Assembly: GCF_029626225.1 (NCBI RefSeq)
Contig: NZ_JARUBP010000001.1
Location: forward strand, 5,828,001 to 5,892,000
From: Asanoa sp. WMMD1127
Lineage (GTDB): Bacteria; Actinomycetota; Actinomycetes; Mycobacteriales; Micromonosporaceae
Reading direction: 5' to 3'
DNA: 64,000 nucleotides
In this document: one piece after another, positions 41,022 to 49,972 of the stretch
How positions within the stretch are numbered: the stretch's first letter is position 1
Layout of the letters: each line of letters begins with the position of its first letter
The notes under the pieces: model-generated
The model's database searches: none
What the model saw: only the letters and a program-made list of their open reading frames with translations
What the model was told of the DNA's origin: nothing
Made by a program: the position numbers and the translations under genes

Positions 41022-41951
41022 TCAGGAGCCGACCCAGGCCGGGAAGCCGTCCCGCCAGCTGGGGAAGCGGGGCCGCCAGTCCAGCTCCCGCTTGGCCTTC
41101 GCGTTGGAGACCCCGCGGGCCTCCGTCATCTGCGTGACCACGAACTCGCCGGCGAGCGGCCGGGCGAGCCAGGCCGGCAGGTGCCGGGGCGGTTTGGCGC
41201 CGGCGACCTCGGCGAGGTAGGGCAGCCACTCCTTGACCGGGGCCGGGTCGTCGTCGGCGATGTTGTAGACGCCGGGCTCGCCGCGCTCGATGGCGGCGAG
41301 GGTCGCGGCGGCGCCGTCGCCGGTCTCGATGAACGACCAGACCCCGGTGCCGCCGCCGACCACGGGCATCTGCCGCTTCCGCACGGCGCTCACCATCGGA
41401 TCCGCGTCGGGGTTCCCGCCGTAGAACGTGCCGTACCGCAGCACGATTCCTTCCGGCACCGTGTTGGGCACGACGTCGTCCACGTACCGGATCGCCGCCA
41501 TCGCCTGCGCCGCGGACCGCACCGGTCGCTGGTCGAGCGGGTCCTCCTCGGTCTTCACCGGGCCGCCCGAGCGCTCGTAGATGAAGTTGTGGCCCTGTGC
41601 CACGACCCGGCGGGTGCCGGCCTCGGCCGCGGCCGCCAGCAGGTTGTCGGTGCCGCGGGTACGCAGCTCGCTGGTCGCCGCGAACTCCTCGTCGAGCTTG
41701 CGGAGGCTCTGCATGTCGGACAGGGCGGTCATCTGGTGCACGATCACCTCCGGCTCGGCCTCGAGCACGGCGCTGATCACCGCCTCCCGGTCGAGCGCGT
41801 CGACGACCACCGGCTCCGCGCCCGCCGCGCGCAGCCCCTCGACCTTGTCCGGGGACCGCGTCGTCGCGGTGACCTCATGGCCCGCACCGACCAGGGCCGG
41901 CACAAGATGCCGGCCGAGCGCTCCAGTCCCACCGGTAACGAAGACTCGCAT
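41022..41951 (-). CDS. NAD-dependent epimerase/dehydratase family protein
   Basis: 309 residues. The extended SDR Rossmann motif RVFVTGGTGALGRHLVPALV and strand-2 ATTRSPDKVEGLRAAG bind NAD(P). VLRYGTFYGGNPD and VWSFIETGDGAAATLAAIER follow the sugar-epimerase/reductase pattern. The usual YxxxK motif is not obvious (no tyrosine in RSAAQAMAAIRYVDDVV at the expected spacing), so it may be a reductase-like or inactive member. Substrate unknown. The next leftward gene, 42002-42775, is a similar NAD(P)-binding protein. Confidence 0.82.
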   Translation of the reverse strand: MRVFVTGGTGALGRHLVPALVGAGHEVTATTRSPDKVEGLRAAGAEPVVVDALDREAVISAVLEAEPEVIVHQMTALSDMQSLRKLDEEFAATSELRTRGTDNLLAAAAEAGTRRVVAQGHNFIYERSGGPVKTEEDPLDQRPVRSAAQAMAAIRYVDDVVPNTVPEGIVLRYGTFYGGNPDADPMVSAVRKRQMPVVGGGTGVWSFIETGDGAAATLAAIERGEPGVYNIADDDPAPVKEWLPYLAEVAGAKPPRHLPAWLARPLAGEFVVTQMTEARGVSNAKAKRELDWRPRFPSWRDGFPAWVGS

Positions 41952-42001
41952 GTCCGCACCTCCACGAGCCGCATTCCCAGTGGAGGCGGGTACTCAACAC
42001 G

Positions 42002-42775
42002 TCAGGCCAGGGCGATCGGCGGGCGACCGGTCAACTTCTCGACCGCGTCGCCGGTCGCCGCCCAGCGACCCTGGCGAACCGACGCGAACATCGAGGCGTA
42101 CGCGTAGATCCACCACTGTTCCTCCCCGAGCCGGCCCAGCGCGGCGGCGAACTCGGCCGGGCTGGTCTCGGCGTACGCGTACCCGGCCGCCGTGGCGACC
42201 TCGGCCATCGTCAGGCTGGCCGGCCCCGTCACGTCGTGGTGCGAGTCGGTGGGCTCGCCGAGCGCGAGCGCGGCGAGGCAGGCGGCCACGTCGTCGCGGG
42301 CGACCAGGCTGACGCGGTCGTCAGCGGCGGCCGGCAGCGCGACCGACCCGGTGCCGGCGGCGACCTGCCGCATGAGGTCCAGGACGAACTCGGTGTAGAG
42401 CCCGGCCCGGACGACGGAGTGCGGCTGCCCGCCGGCGCGCAGCAGGCGTTCGGTGTCGCCGTTGGTGAACGCGTAACAGAACGGGGACTCCAGCGCGACG
42501 TCGAGCCCGCTGAGCTGCACGACGTGCCTGACGCCCCGGTCGGCGGCGGCCGCGAGCACGTTGCGGTGGTGGACGACCACCCGGGCCGCCTCGCCGTCGC
42601 TGGACACGAACACGAGCGTGTCGACCCCGTCGAGCGCGGCCCGCAGGGCGCCGGGATCGTCGTACGGCGCCGTCCGGCTCGACAGCGCGACCACCTCGTG
42701 CCCGCCCGTCGCCGTCAACAGCTCGACGACCCGCCCGCCGACGCGCCCCGTGCCTCCGGTGACCGCGATCCTCAT
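42002..42775 (-). CDS. NmrA-like NAD(P)-binding protein
   Basis: 257 residues. RIAVTGGTGRVGGRVVELLT binds the nucleotide. VDTLVFVSSDGEAARVVVHH, HVVQLSGLDVALESPFCYAF and SVVRAGLYTEFVLDLMRQVA are the NmrA/QorB pattern, with no YxxxK active site. It may be a redox sensor or a quinone reductase-like enzyme. ATG 42775 directly begins the Rossmann strand. Separate transcription unit from the gene at 41951 (50 bases between). Confidence 0.82.
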   Translation of the reverse strand: MRIAVTGGTGRVGGRVVELLTATGGHEVVALSSRTAPYDDPGALRAALDGVDTLVFVSSDGEAARVVVHHRNVLAAAADRGVRHVVQLSGLDVALESPFCYAFTNGDTERLLRAGGQPHSVVRAGLYTEFVLDLMRQVAAGTGSVALPAAADDRVSLVARDDVAACLAALALGEPTDSHHDVTGPASLTMAEVATAAGYAYAETSPAEFAAALGRLGEEQWWIYAYASMFASVRQGRWAATGDAVEKLTGRPPIALA

Positions 42776-42863
42776 CCACGCCTCCCCATACTCGGCGCCT
42801 ACAGCCTGCCCTCCACCGCCGACCGCCGCGTCGGCAGCGGCGCGGGCGCCGGCAACGGTCACA

Positions 42864-43421
42864 CTAGGGCCCGGTCAGCACGAGCTCGGCCGTCTCCAGC
42901 AGCGTCCGGCGGACCAGGGCGTCCGGCACGTCGCCGAGGGTCGCGCCGGCGGTCAGGGCCGCGCGCAGCAGTTCCATGACCGCTACCGCGCGGATCCGGG
43001 CCACCGGTGTGGGCGCCGGGCCCGCGAGCCAGTCGCGCAGCCGGCTGTTGGTCTCGACGATGTCGCCGATCAACGGCGCCAACGCGGGGAGGATGCCGGC
43101 GGTGTCGCGCAGGAAAAGGTTGGCGACCGCGCGGTGGGCCAGCATCGTGTCGACACAGCGGCGGAGCACCCGGCGTACGTCCTCGGGGGTGTGCGGGCTG
43201 GCCTCGGCCGCCGTGACGACGTCGTGCCACTGCGTGAGCAGCGGCCGGACCACCGCGACCAAGAGGTCCTGTTTGGACGGGTAATGGTAGTAGAGCGACG
43301 CCTTCGTGATGCCCACCCGGTCGGCGATCTCGCGCAGGCTCGCAGTGGCGTACCCGCGGTCCAGGAACAGCGCGAGCGCCTGCTCGCGGATTCGGTCGCT
43401 CGTCGCGCCGCTGACGTCCAT
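42864..43421 (-). CDS. TetR-family transcriptional repressor
   Basis: 185 residues. The N-terminal TetR HTH (RIREQALALFLDRGYATASL, REIADRVGITKASLYYHYPS) binds DNA, and the helical C-terminal domain senses a ligand. Divergent from the MMPL transporter at 43542, with 120 bases between, so it very likely represses that gene. ATG 43421 has AGGTGG upstream. Confidence 0.92.
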   Translation of the reverse strand: MDVSGATSDRIREQALALFLDRGYATASLREIADRVGITKASLYYHYPSKQDLLVAVVRPLLTQWHDVVTAAEASPHTPEDVRRVLRRCVDTMLAHRAVANLFLRDTAGILPALAPLIGDIVETNSRLRDWLAGPAPTPVARIRAVAVMELLRAALTAGATLGDVPDALVRRTLLETAELVLTGP

Positions 43422-43541
43422 GGGCCACCTCGTCACGCCAACTCAGCCGGCTCTCAGCCGCGCCCCGCGAGGATATGGGGCGGCGCGGGGCGGCGCCAGC
43501 GGCGTACGATCTCATCTACCGTGCGGCAGGTTGGGGGAGCG

Positions 43542-45713
43542 ATGTTCGAACGGTTGGGGCGGTTCGTCGTCTACAAGCGATGGTGGGTCATCGGGGCGTG
43601 GCTGATAGCCGCGGCCGCGACGGTCGCCTTCGCGCCGTCGCTCGGCGACGTGACGACGTCTGATCAGGCAGAGTTCCTGCCGAGCCGCTACGAGTCGATC
43701 CAGGCGACCGAGATCGCCCAGAGCGCGTTCGGGCGCACAGACGGCGCCACCGCGACGATCGTGGTCAAGCGGGCCGACGGCGGGCCGCTGACCGAGGCCG
43801 ACCAGGCCACCGTGGGCAAGCTGGCCGAGACGATCTCGGCGGCCGGCATCCCCAAGGTGACCGGCGCCGTCACCGCGCCGCAGGCGGTCTCGCCCAACCG
43901 GCTCGTCCAGCTCGTCACCGTCGGCCTCGGCGACAACCCGCAGGACCCGACGTTGACCGCGGCGATCGCCGACATCCGCACCGCCAGCGATCCGGTGCTC
44001 GCCGACACCGGGCTGCAACGCCTGGTCACCGGCGACATCGCGATGTACGCCGACAACGAGGACGCGTTCAACGACGCGTTGGTCATCGTCGGCGCCGCGA
44101 CCTTCATCCTGATCATCGCGCTGCTGCTGATCATCTATCGGAGCCCGCTGGCGGCCCTGCTGCCGATCGTCACGGTCGGCGTCGTGACCACGGTCTCGAC
44201 CGGCCTGATCGCGACGATGGCCAAGCTGTTCGGCATGGACGCCGATCCGTCGATCGAGATCATTTTGACCATCGTGCTGTACGGCGTCGGCACCGACTAC
44301 ATCCTGTTCCTGCTCTTCCGTTTCCGTGAGCGCCTGCGCGCCGGCGACCAGGTGAAGCCCGCGCTGGTCACCTCGGTGCACCGGGTCGGTGAGGTGATCG
44401 CCTCCGCGGCCGGCGCCATCGTCATCGCGTTCCTCGCGCTGCTGCTCGCGGTGTTCGGCGCGTTCCGCAGCCTCGGCCCGGCGCTGGCGATCGCCGTCGT
44501 CATCATGGGCCTCGCGGCGGTCACGCTCGTCCCGGCCGTGGTCTCGCTGACCGGCACGGCGGTGTTCTGGCCGTCCAAGAGCTGGAAGCGCACCCCGAAG
44601 GGCACGACCTTCCAGCGGCTGGGCCGGTTCACCGGTCGCCGGCCGGTGGTGGTCGCCGTGCTCTCCGGCGGCCTGATGATCGGCCTGGCGGTCGGCTCGC
44701 TGTTCATGAAGACCGACTACGACCAGAACGCGCAGCTGCCCAGCGGCACCGAGTCGGCCGAGGGCTACGAGGCGCTGCAGGCGGGCTTCCCGGCCGGCGC
44801 GCTGGCGCCGACCCAGATCGTGTTCAAGGCCGACAACGGTGGGCGGATCGACCCTGCCTCGTTGACCGCGGCCGCCGACAAGCTGCGCGGCGTGCCAGGC
44901 GTCGGCAGCATCATGCCCGGCCCCGACGGGAGCCCGGCCACGGTCAGCCCGGACGGCACGGTCGCGCGCGTCGACCTGTTGCTGGCCGGCAGCCCCTATT
45001 CCAACGAGGCGCTCGACCTCGCGGGCGGTGAGCTGCGCGACGTGGCGCACGCGGCGGCACCGCCGGGCACGCAGGCCTACGTGGGTGGCCTCAGCTCGGT
45101 GTTCGCCGACATCAAGGACGCCAACGACCGCGACCTGCGGGTCATCTTCCCGGTCGCCGGCCTGCTGATCGCCGTGATCCTCGCGCTGCTGCTGCGCAGC
45201 CTGGTCGCGCCGCTCTACCTGATCGTCGCTGTCGTGCTCGGCTTCTTCGCGACGCTCGGCGCGACGGTCATCGCGTTCCAGGGCATCGGCGGCCGACCGG
45301 GCCTGTCGTTCACGCTGCCGATCATCCTCTACCTGTTCGTGGTCGCGATCGGCACCGACTACAACATCCTGATGATCGCCCGACTACGCGAGGAGGCGCG
45401 GCTCGGCCACGATCCCCGCACCGCCGCGGATCTGGCGGTCGAACACGGCGGCCCCTCCGTGGCCGCGGCCGGGCTGATCCTCGCCGGCACGTTCGCCTCG
45501 ATGTTGTTGGCCGGCATCGCGTTCCTGATGGAGATGGGCTTCTCGGTCTCGGTCGGCATCCTCATCGCGGCGTTCGTGATGGCCATGTTCCTCGTGCCGA
45601 GCGTCACGGCGCTGGTCGGCCGCCGCGCCTGGTGGCCCGGCCACACCGACACCGGGCCACCGGCGCCGGCCGAACCGGACCTCGCGTTGGCGGGCCGGCC
45701 CGCCAACGAATGA
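43542..45713 (+). CDS. MMPL-family (RND) membrane transporter
   Basis: 723 residues with about 12 membrane helices in two halves. FVVYKRWWVIGAWLIAAAAT opens helix 1; an extracytoplasmic loop follows; then ADPSIEIILTIVLYGVGTDY and FLLFRFRERLRAG form the conserved inner region, repeated near FTLPIILYLFVVAIGTDYNI and LMIARLREEARLG. The G-T-D-Y motifs carry the proton-relay acids. MMPL proteins export lipids or hydrophobic drugs. Controlled by the divergent TetR. ATG 43542 has GGGGGAG upstream. Confidence 0.93.
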   Translation: MFERLGRFVVYKRWWVIGAWLIAAAATVAFAPSLGDVTTSDQAEFLPSRYESIQATEIAQSAFGRTDGATATIVVKRADGGPLTEADQATVGKLAETISAAGIPKVTGAVTAPQAVSPNRLVQLVTVGLGDNPQDPTLTAAIADIRTASDPVLADTGLQRLVTGDIAMYADNEDAFNDALVIVGAATFILIIALLLIIYRSPLAALLPIVTVGVVTTVSTGLIATMAKLFGMDADPSIEIILTIVLYGVGTDYILFLLFRFRERLRAGDQVKPALVTSVHRVGEVIASAAGAIVIAFLALLLAVFGAFRSLGPALAIAVVIMGLAAVTLVPAVVSLTGTAVFWPSKSWKRTPKGTTFQRLGRFTGRRPVVVAVLSGGLMIGLAVGSLFMKTDYDQNAQLPSGTESAEGYEALQAGFPAGALAPTQIVFKADNGGRIDPASLTAAADKLRGVPGVGSIMPGPDGSPATVSPDGTVARVDLLLAGSPYSNEALDLAGGELRDVAHAAAPPGTQAYVGGLSSVFADIKDANDRDLRVIFPVAGLLIAVILALLLRSLVAPLYLIVAVVLGFFATLGATVIAFQGIGGRPGLSFTLPIILYLFVVAIGTDYNILMIARLREEARLGHDPRTAADLAVEHGGPSVAAAGLILAGTFASMLLAGIAFLMEMGFSVSVGILIAAFVMAMFLVPSVTALVGRRAWWPGHTDTGPPAPAEPDLALAGRPANE

Positions 45714-45869
45714 CGGTGTCCACTGTCGATTGACGACGGACCGAACAGGAAAGGATGCGGAGCGCAGCCGGCCGATGATTTCTCGATCGCATGCATTGAC
45801 AGCGGTCGAGAAACCTGGGACACCTATCAGGTCATCGGCTCCTCGAGAAAGAGAAAGGCTGTATCCGAC

Positions 45870-46148
45870 ATGAATTTCCTCTTCGCCGTCATCATCGGCG
45901 TGGTCATTGGTCTGGTTGGTGGGCTGGCTCTGCGGGGCCGGCAGCCCAACGCCATCTGGCTCGCCCCCGCGCTCGCCGTGGCCGGCGCCCTCGTCGCCGC
46001 GGTGCTCGCGCTGATCTTCGGCGACGACCGGCAATACGGATGGAAGGAAATCACGCTGCAGATCGTCCTGGCGATCGCCGGCGTGGCCGTCACCTATTTC
46101 CTCGGCGCCCGCAAGCCGGCCGACACCGCGGCCACGCCCGCGCCGTGA
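45870..46148 (+). CDS. small membrane protein, GlsB/YeaQ-like
   Basis: 92 residues with three hydrophobic segments (FLFAVIIGVVIGLVGGLAL, IWLAPALAVAGALVAAVLAL, ITLQIVLAIAGVAVTYFLGA) and a polar tail. The size and topology match GlsB/YeaQ/YmgE transglycosylase-associated proteins, whose function is poorly known. Preceded by an 8-bp inverted repeat (45779-45786 and 45806-45813) that may terminate the MMPL transcript. Followed by a strong terminator. Confidence 0.65.
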   Translation: MNFLFAVIIGVVIGLVGGLALRGRQPNAIWLAPALAVAGALVAAVLALIFGDDRQYGWKEITLQIVLAIAGVAVTYFLGARKPADTAATPAP

Positions 46149-46154
46149 GATAGC

Positions 46155-46184
46155 TGTGGCGGTCCGGGAAACCGGACCGCCACA
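46155..46184. terminator. perfect bidirectional terminator hairpin
   Basis: A 13-bp stem (TGTGGCGGTCCGG and its inverted copy) closed by a GAAA loop, between the small membrane protein gene and the convergent gene ending at 46199. Confidence 0.88.
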
Positions 46185-46198
46185 TCGGCACTCCCGCC

Positions 46199-46552
46199 TC
46201 AGAGCGCGGCATCCGCCGCCTGGATCTCCTTGCGGAACTTGGCGTGCGACCACGTCTTCTCGTCGCCGACGTTGATTCGCGCCCAGATGCCCTTCGCAGG
46301 GCCGATCCGCGTCTGCCGGGGCAGGCGGCGCACCACGTCCTGCGGCTTGGTCCCGTTCCAGTCGGTCGCGAAGACCACAATGGACCGATCCGTCACGGCG
46401 ACGATCCGCCGCCGCACCATTGCCTGACCGAACAGGCCGGCGAACCCGCTGAGCCAGGGCGACGCCCCGGACTGCGCCAGGAAGACCTGTTGCACCTGCT
46501 CGCCCGGCAGCAACGGCTGCGTCCGAGCGACCAGCTTGTCGCGCATACTCAT
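46199..46552 (-). CDS. conserved hypothetical protein, possible PH-like domain
   Basis: 117 residues: LVARTQPLLPGEQVQQVFLA, FGQAMVRRRIVAVTDRSIVV, DVVRRLPRQTRIGPAKGIWA. The VAVTDRSIVVF core and the alternating strands resemble bacterial PH-like domains that follow a lipid- or membrane-proximal opening. No catalytic motif. Function unknown. Confidence 0.6.
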   Translation of the reverse strand: MSMRDKLVARTQPLLPGEQVQQVFLAQSGASPWLSGFAGLFGQAMVRRRIVAVTDRSIVVFATDWNGTKPQDVVRRLPRQTRIGPAKGIWARINVGDEKTWSHAKFRKEIQAADAAL

Positions 46553-46604
46553 CCCCGTGCGTTCCTCTCCACTGCGTTGATCAATCGCCGCAGTGTAGAG
46601 CCTG

Positions 46605-47930
46605 TCACCACGGCACGACGTCCGGATGGGGCGGCGGATCCACGGAGACCTTTCCGGTGCCTACCACCGCTCCGGCGGTGTCGAGGGCTTCGAAGGTGAG
46701 ACGGGGCGCGTCCGGAGCGAGCAGCGTGGCCGCCCGGCCGCGTACGTCGGCGCTGTCGATGACCGTCCCGTCGCGGACGGCGCGCACCGTGCGGACGCCG
46801 TCGGGCACGAGGACCAGCACGTCGGCGCCGCCGCCGAACTGCACGGGCAGCACGATGTCCGGATCGGCCGGGTCCTGGGCGACCCAGGTGCCTGTGACCT
46901 CGTCGCCGACCCCGACCCTGAGGTGCCAACCCCCGCCGGCCCCTGGGGTGGTGACGACCGCCGCTTTCGCGCCGTCGAGCACGCCACCCCAGAGCACCCG
47001 GGCGGGGCCGGTGGTCTGGTTGGCGTTGGTCCGCATGGCGTCGAGGGTCTCTCGCGCCTGTTCCCGGTCGACCTGACCACGGGCACCGACCACCGCCGCT
47101 TCGAGCTCGGCGTCGGTGACCGGCTCGGTGCCCCGCACGGTCGGCGCGGGCCGCTCCTCCTTGACCACGCCGTCGCACACGACGCGCCACCACTCCGCGC
47201 GTTCGGTCGCGGCGTCACGCACCACATAGGACCCCGTCGGCTCGGCCGTCCACGTGTCGACGGCGGGCAGTGGCGCGGACTCCACGACGCATCCGGCCGG
47301 GGCCAGCCCGACCGCGACGGCGGACGCCTCCGCACCCGGGCTCGAGGGCTGGAAGCGCACCTCGAACGGCTCGAGCCCGTCCCCGATGCCGGCCGTAGCG
47401 GCGGGATCGGCCAGCTCCGCCGCCGACGCGCCCGGTCGGGCCACCAGCCACGCGTTGGCGTTCTCCCACGCCGTCACCGGGTCCGGCACGGCGAGGTGGA
47501 ACGCGACGAACGCCACCCGGGCCGCGCCGACGTCGTCGACGTAGAGGACGTTGACCTCGCTGACCGCGTCGGTCACCCCCTGGTACGCCCCGGCCCGCTG
47601 CCGCTCGCCCACCAGCCGGGTCAGGTCGGCGACGAAGCGCGGATCGGATGCGCCGACCGCGCCACGCGCCGGACTCAGCCGCAGCCGCTCGGCCCAGCCG
47701 TGGATGTCCTGCGGCTGCTCGGTCCGCCCGATCGTCGGGTCGCCCTCGGGCAGCTGGGGCACCGCGACGGTCACGGCCGCGACCACCGCCAGCGCCGCAC
47801 CCGCCACCGCGATCCGGCGCCGCCGCACCCGGGTCCGCCGGATCCGCAGGCGCCCGTAGGGATCCGGCGCGGACCGCACGTCCGTCGCGACCTCTTGCAG
47901 CGCCGCACGGACGCGTTCGTCCACGGTCAT
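46605..47930 (-). CDS. putative membrane anti-sigma/sensor protein
   Basis: 441 residues. A short cytoplasmic N-terminus (MTVDERVRAALQEVATDVRS) that could bind the sigma factor is followed by a basic segment and one membrane helix (RIAVAGAALAVVAAVTVAV, about 38-57). The remaining 380 residues are extracytoplasmic and beta-rich (WHLRVGVGDEVTGTWVAQD, LVLVPDGVRTVRAVRDGTVI). The ATG overlaps the stop of the upstream ECF sigma gene by 4 bases, so it is the partner of that sigma. No zinc motif seen. Terminal signal unknown. Confidence 0.7.
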   Translation of the reverse strand: MTVDERVRAALQEVATDVRSAPDPYGRLRIRRTRVRRRRIAVAGAALAVVAAVTVAVPQLPEGDPTIGRTEQPQDIHGWAERLRLSPARGAVGASDPRFVADLTRLVGERQRAGAYQGVTDAVSEVNVLYVDDVGAARVAFVAFHLAVPDPVTAWENANAWLVARPGASAAELADPAATAGIGDGLEPFEVRFQPSSPGAEASAVAVGLAPAGCVVESAPLPAVDTWTAEPTGSYVVRDAATERAEWWRVVCDGVVKEERPAPTVRGTEPVTDAELEAAVVGARGQVDREQARETLDAMRTNANQTTGPARVLWGGVLDGAKAAVVTTPGAGGGWHLRVGVGDEVTGTWVAQDPADPDIVLPVQFGGGADVLVLVPDGVRTVRAVRDGTVIDSADVRGRAATLLAPDAPRLTFEALDTAGAVVGTGKVSVDPPPHPDVVPW

Positions 47931-48427
47931 CGCTGTGTTCCCTTCGTGAGTTCGCGGTCGCCGAGCGCGGCCCGCAGCCGGGCCAGCCCGCGCGACGCAT
48001 GGCTCTTGACCGTGCCGACCGGCCACCCGAGCAGCGCCGCGACCTCGGCCTCGGGCAGGTCGTCGAGATAACGCAGGACGACCACCACACGGGTACGCGG
48101 CGGCAGGTCGCGCAAGGCGGCCAGCACCGCGTGCCGGCGCACGACCCGCTCGGCCGTATCGTCGCCGCCGTGCTCGGGCGGTTCGGCGCCGACCACCTCG
48201 CGGGAGCGCACCCGATGCCACACGCTGATGTGCTGGTTGGCCATGGCCCGCCGCAGGTAGGCGAACGGATCGTCGATCCTCCGCCAGCGCCGCATGACCT
48301 TCAGCAGCGCGGTCTGCACCAGGTCCTCGGCGTCGTGGGCGGAGCCGGTGAGCAGGTACGCGATCCGCAACAGCTCGCCGTACCGCAGGTCCACGAACTC
48401 CCGGAACCCGCCGTCGTCATCCGCCAC
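47927..48427 (-). CDS. SigE-type ECF sigma factor
   Basis: 166 residues: region 2 FREFVDLRYGELLRIAYLLT and DAEDLVQTALLKVMRRWRRI, region 4 LRDLPPRTRVVVVLRYLDDL and AEVAALLGWPVGTVKSHASR. This is the small SigE70-like class common in Streptomyces and relatives. GTG 48427 is preferred over 48433 because GGAGGG sits 7 bases upstream of it. Coupled (ATGA) to the membrane protein gene downstream. Confidence 0.92.
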   Translation of the reverse strand: MADDDGGFREFVDLRYGELLRIAYLLTGSAHDAEDLVQTALLKVMRRWRRIDDPFAYLRRAMANQHISVWHRVRSREVVGAEPPEHGGDDTAERVVRRHAVLAALRDLPPRTRVVVVLRYLDDLPEAEVAALLGWPVGTVKSHASRGLARLRAALGDRELTKGTQR

Positions 48428-48575
48428 CCGCACCCCTCCGAAGGCCGTCGCTACCTACACGACCCGAGCGGCGGCAGAAACGTTGCGACGCCCGCGCGGA
48501 TTGTCCGGGCGGCGCCGGCCGGTGCCCAGCGGCCACTCGGAGGGTGCCGTCGTCCTGCCTGCGCGCCTGACCCGG

Positions 48576-49178
48576 TCAGCCGGCGTGACCGGGCGGCGTG
48601 GCGTGATCCGGCTTCTTGGACTGCCCGGGCGGTTCCGGCTTCTTGGGTGACTTCGACGGTTTGGGTGACTTCGATGGTTTCGCCGGCTTCGATGGCTTGC
48701 CGATGCCGTGCCCGCGGCCCCAGCCGTTCCCGTTGCCCTCGCCGGCCGGTCCGCCGGACGTGGCGGGCGCCGACGGTGGCACCGCGGTGGGCGGCGGCAG
48801 GACCGGCGGTGGTGGCGCGTCGCTCGTGCGGTCGTTCACCACGCCGCCGGGGCGGCCCGGTGTGCCCGGGTCGACGCCGGCCGGCCGGTCCGGGAGCGGG
48901 CCGGGCAGCGTGCCGGTCGCCGCGGCGACCGCGAGCCCGCCGCCGGCCAGCACGACACCGGCAGCGGTGATCTTGATCGCGAGCGCCCGACCGACCAGCC
49001 GCGCCCGCCGGCCGGCTGTCGGCGTGGGCCACGACTCGCGGGCCGCGCGGAACGCCGCCGTCGCGGCCTCCTCGCCGCGCAGCTCCGCGGGCTGGGCCGG
49101 GCCCCGCAGCGCCGCGGCCAGCGCGGGCGGCAGCATCCGCTCGAGCTCCGCGTCGTCGGGCGGCAGGCGGTCAGCCAT
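48576..49178 (-). CDS. membrane-anchored partner of the upstream ECF sigma factor
   Basis: 200 residues. A helical cytoplasmic N-terminus (PDDAELERMLPPALAAAL) is followed by a membrane helix (IKITAAGVVLAGGGLAVAA). The outer part is Pro/Ser/Lys/Gly-rich (PSKPAKPSKSPKPSKSPKKP, GGPAGEGNGNGWGRGHG), probably unstructured and wall-spanning. Its ATG overlaps the sigma gene stop by 8 bases, fitting an anti-sigma. No zinc motif. The low-complexity tail is encoded by imperfect DNA repeats. Confidence 0.65.
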   Translation of the reverse strand: MADRLPPDDAELERMLPPALAAALRGPAQPAELRGEEAATAAFRAARESWPTPTAGRRARLVGRALAIKITAAGVVLAGGGLAVAAATGTLPGPLPDRPAGVDPGTPGRPGGVVNDRTSDAPPPPVLPPPTAVPPSAPATSGGPAGEGNGNGWGRGHGIGKPSKPAKPSKSPKPSKSPKKPEPPGQSKKPDHATPPGHAG

Positions 49179-49767
49179 GGTGTTGCTCCAGTGTCTCGGC
49201 GAGCTTGCGCAGCCCGCGGTAGGCCGCCGTGCGTACCGCGCCCGCGCGCTTGCCCAGCACCCGGCCGGCGCTTTCGGCGTCGAGCCCGACCACCACGCGC
49301 AGCAGCACCGCCTCCGCCTGGTCGCGGGGGAGGGTCGCGACCAGCGCCAGCGCCCGCTCGGTGGCGATCGCGTCGCTCGCCGCGAGCGCGGTGTCGGCCG
49401 GGCCGGCGAGCGTGGCCAGGTGGTCCTCGCCGGCCACCGTCTCCGGGCGGCGGCGCACGCGGCGCAGGTGGTCCAGGGCCCGGTGCCGGCCGACGGTGGC
49501 ACACCAGGCCCGGAAGCCCGCCGGGTCGCCGGTGAACGACGGCAGGTCGCGGCAGACCTGCAACCAGGTCTCCGACGCGACGTCCTCGGCCTCGGCGCCG
49601 ACCAGGACCCGCAGGTAGCGCAGCAGGCCCGGGTGCACGGCCCGGTAGACCAGGCGGAACGCGGTCTCGTCGCCGGCGCGCGCGGCGGCCAGCGCCGCGG
49701 CCAGCGGGTCGATCGCGGGGCGATCGCCGGGCTCGGGCGGCGACGGACGGCGGGACGCTAGAACCAC
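49171..49767 (-). CDS. ECF-family sigma factor
   Basis: 198 residues: region 2 FRLVYRAVHPGLLRYLRVLV and EDVASETWLQVCRDLPSFTG, region 4 LATLPRDQAEAVLLRVVVGL and AGRVLGKRAGAVRTAAYRGL. The start is uncertain; GTG 49767 is the nearest plausible start before region 2. It overlaps the downstream membrane protein gene by 8 bases. It is the third ECF sigma factor in the window, each with its own membrane partner. Confidence 0.85.
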   Translation of the reverse strand: MVLASRRPSPPEPGDRPAIDPLAAALAAARAGDETAFRLVYRAVHPGLLRYLRVLVGAEAEDVASETWLQVCRDLPSFTGDPAGFRAWCATVGRHRALDHLRRVRRRPETVAGEDHLATLAGPADTALAASDAIATERALALVATLPRDQAEAVLLRVVVGLDAESAGRVLGKRAGAVRTAAYRGLRKLAETLEQHHG

Positions 49768-49972
49768 GGCATGGCGGGGCAGCGGTCGGACGGCACGGAA
49801 CGCTCCTCCCCGAGTGGAAGCCGGACGCGTGGTGACGATTCCACCACTGCGCCCGGCGCACAACCCGGGGCGCCCGCCAGTGCCCCGCCGGCGGGCTGTC
49901 GCGGGCCCGCTCATCCCGACCCCGGGCCGTGCAGCTCCCACGACATCAAGAGCGCCGGCCGGCGGACGGATG

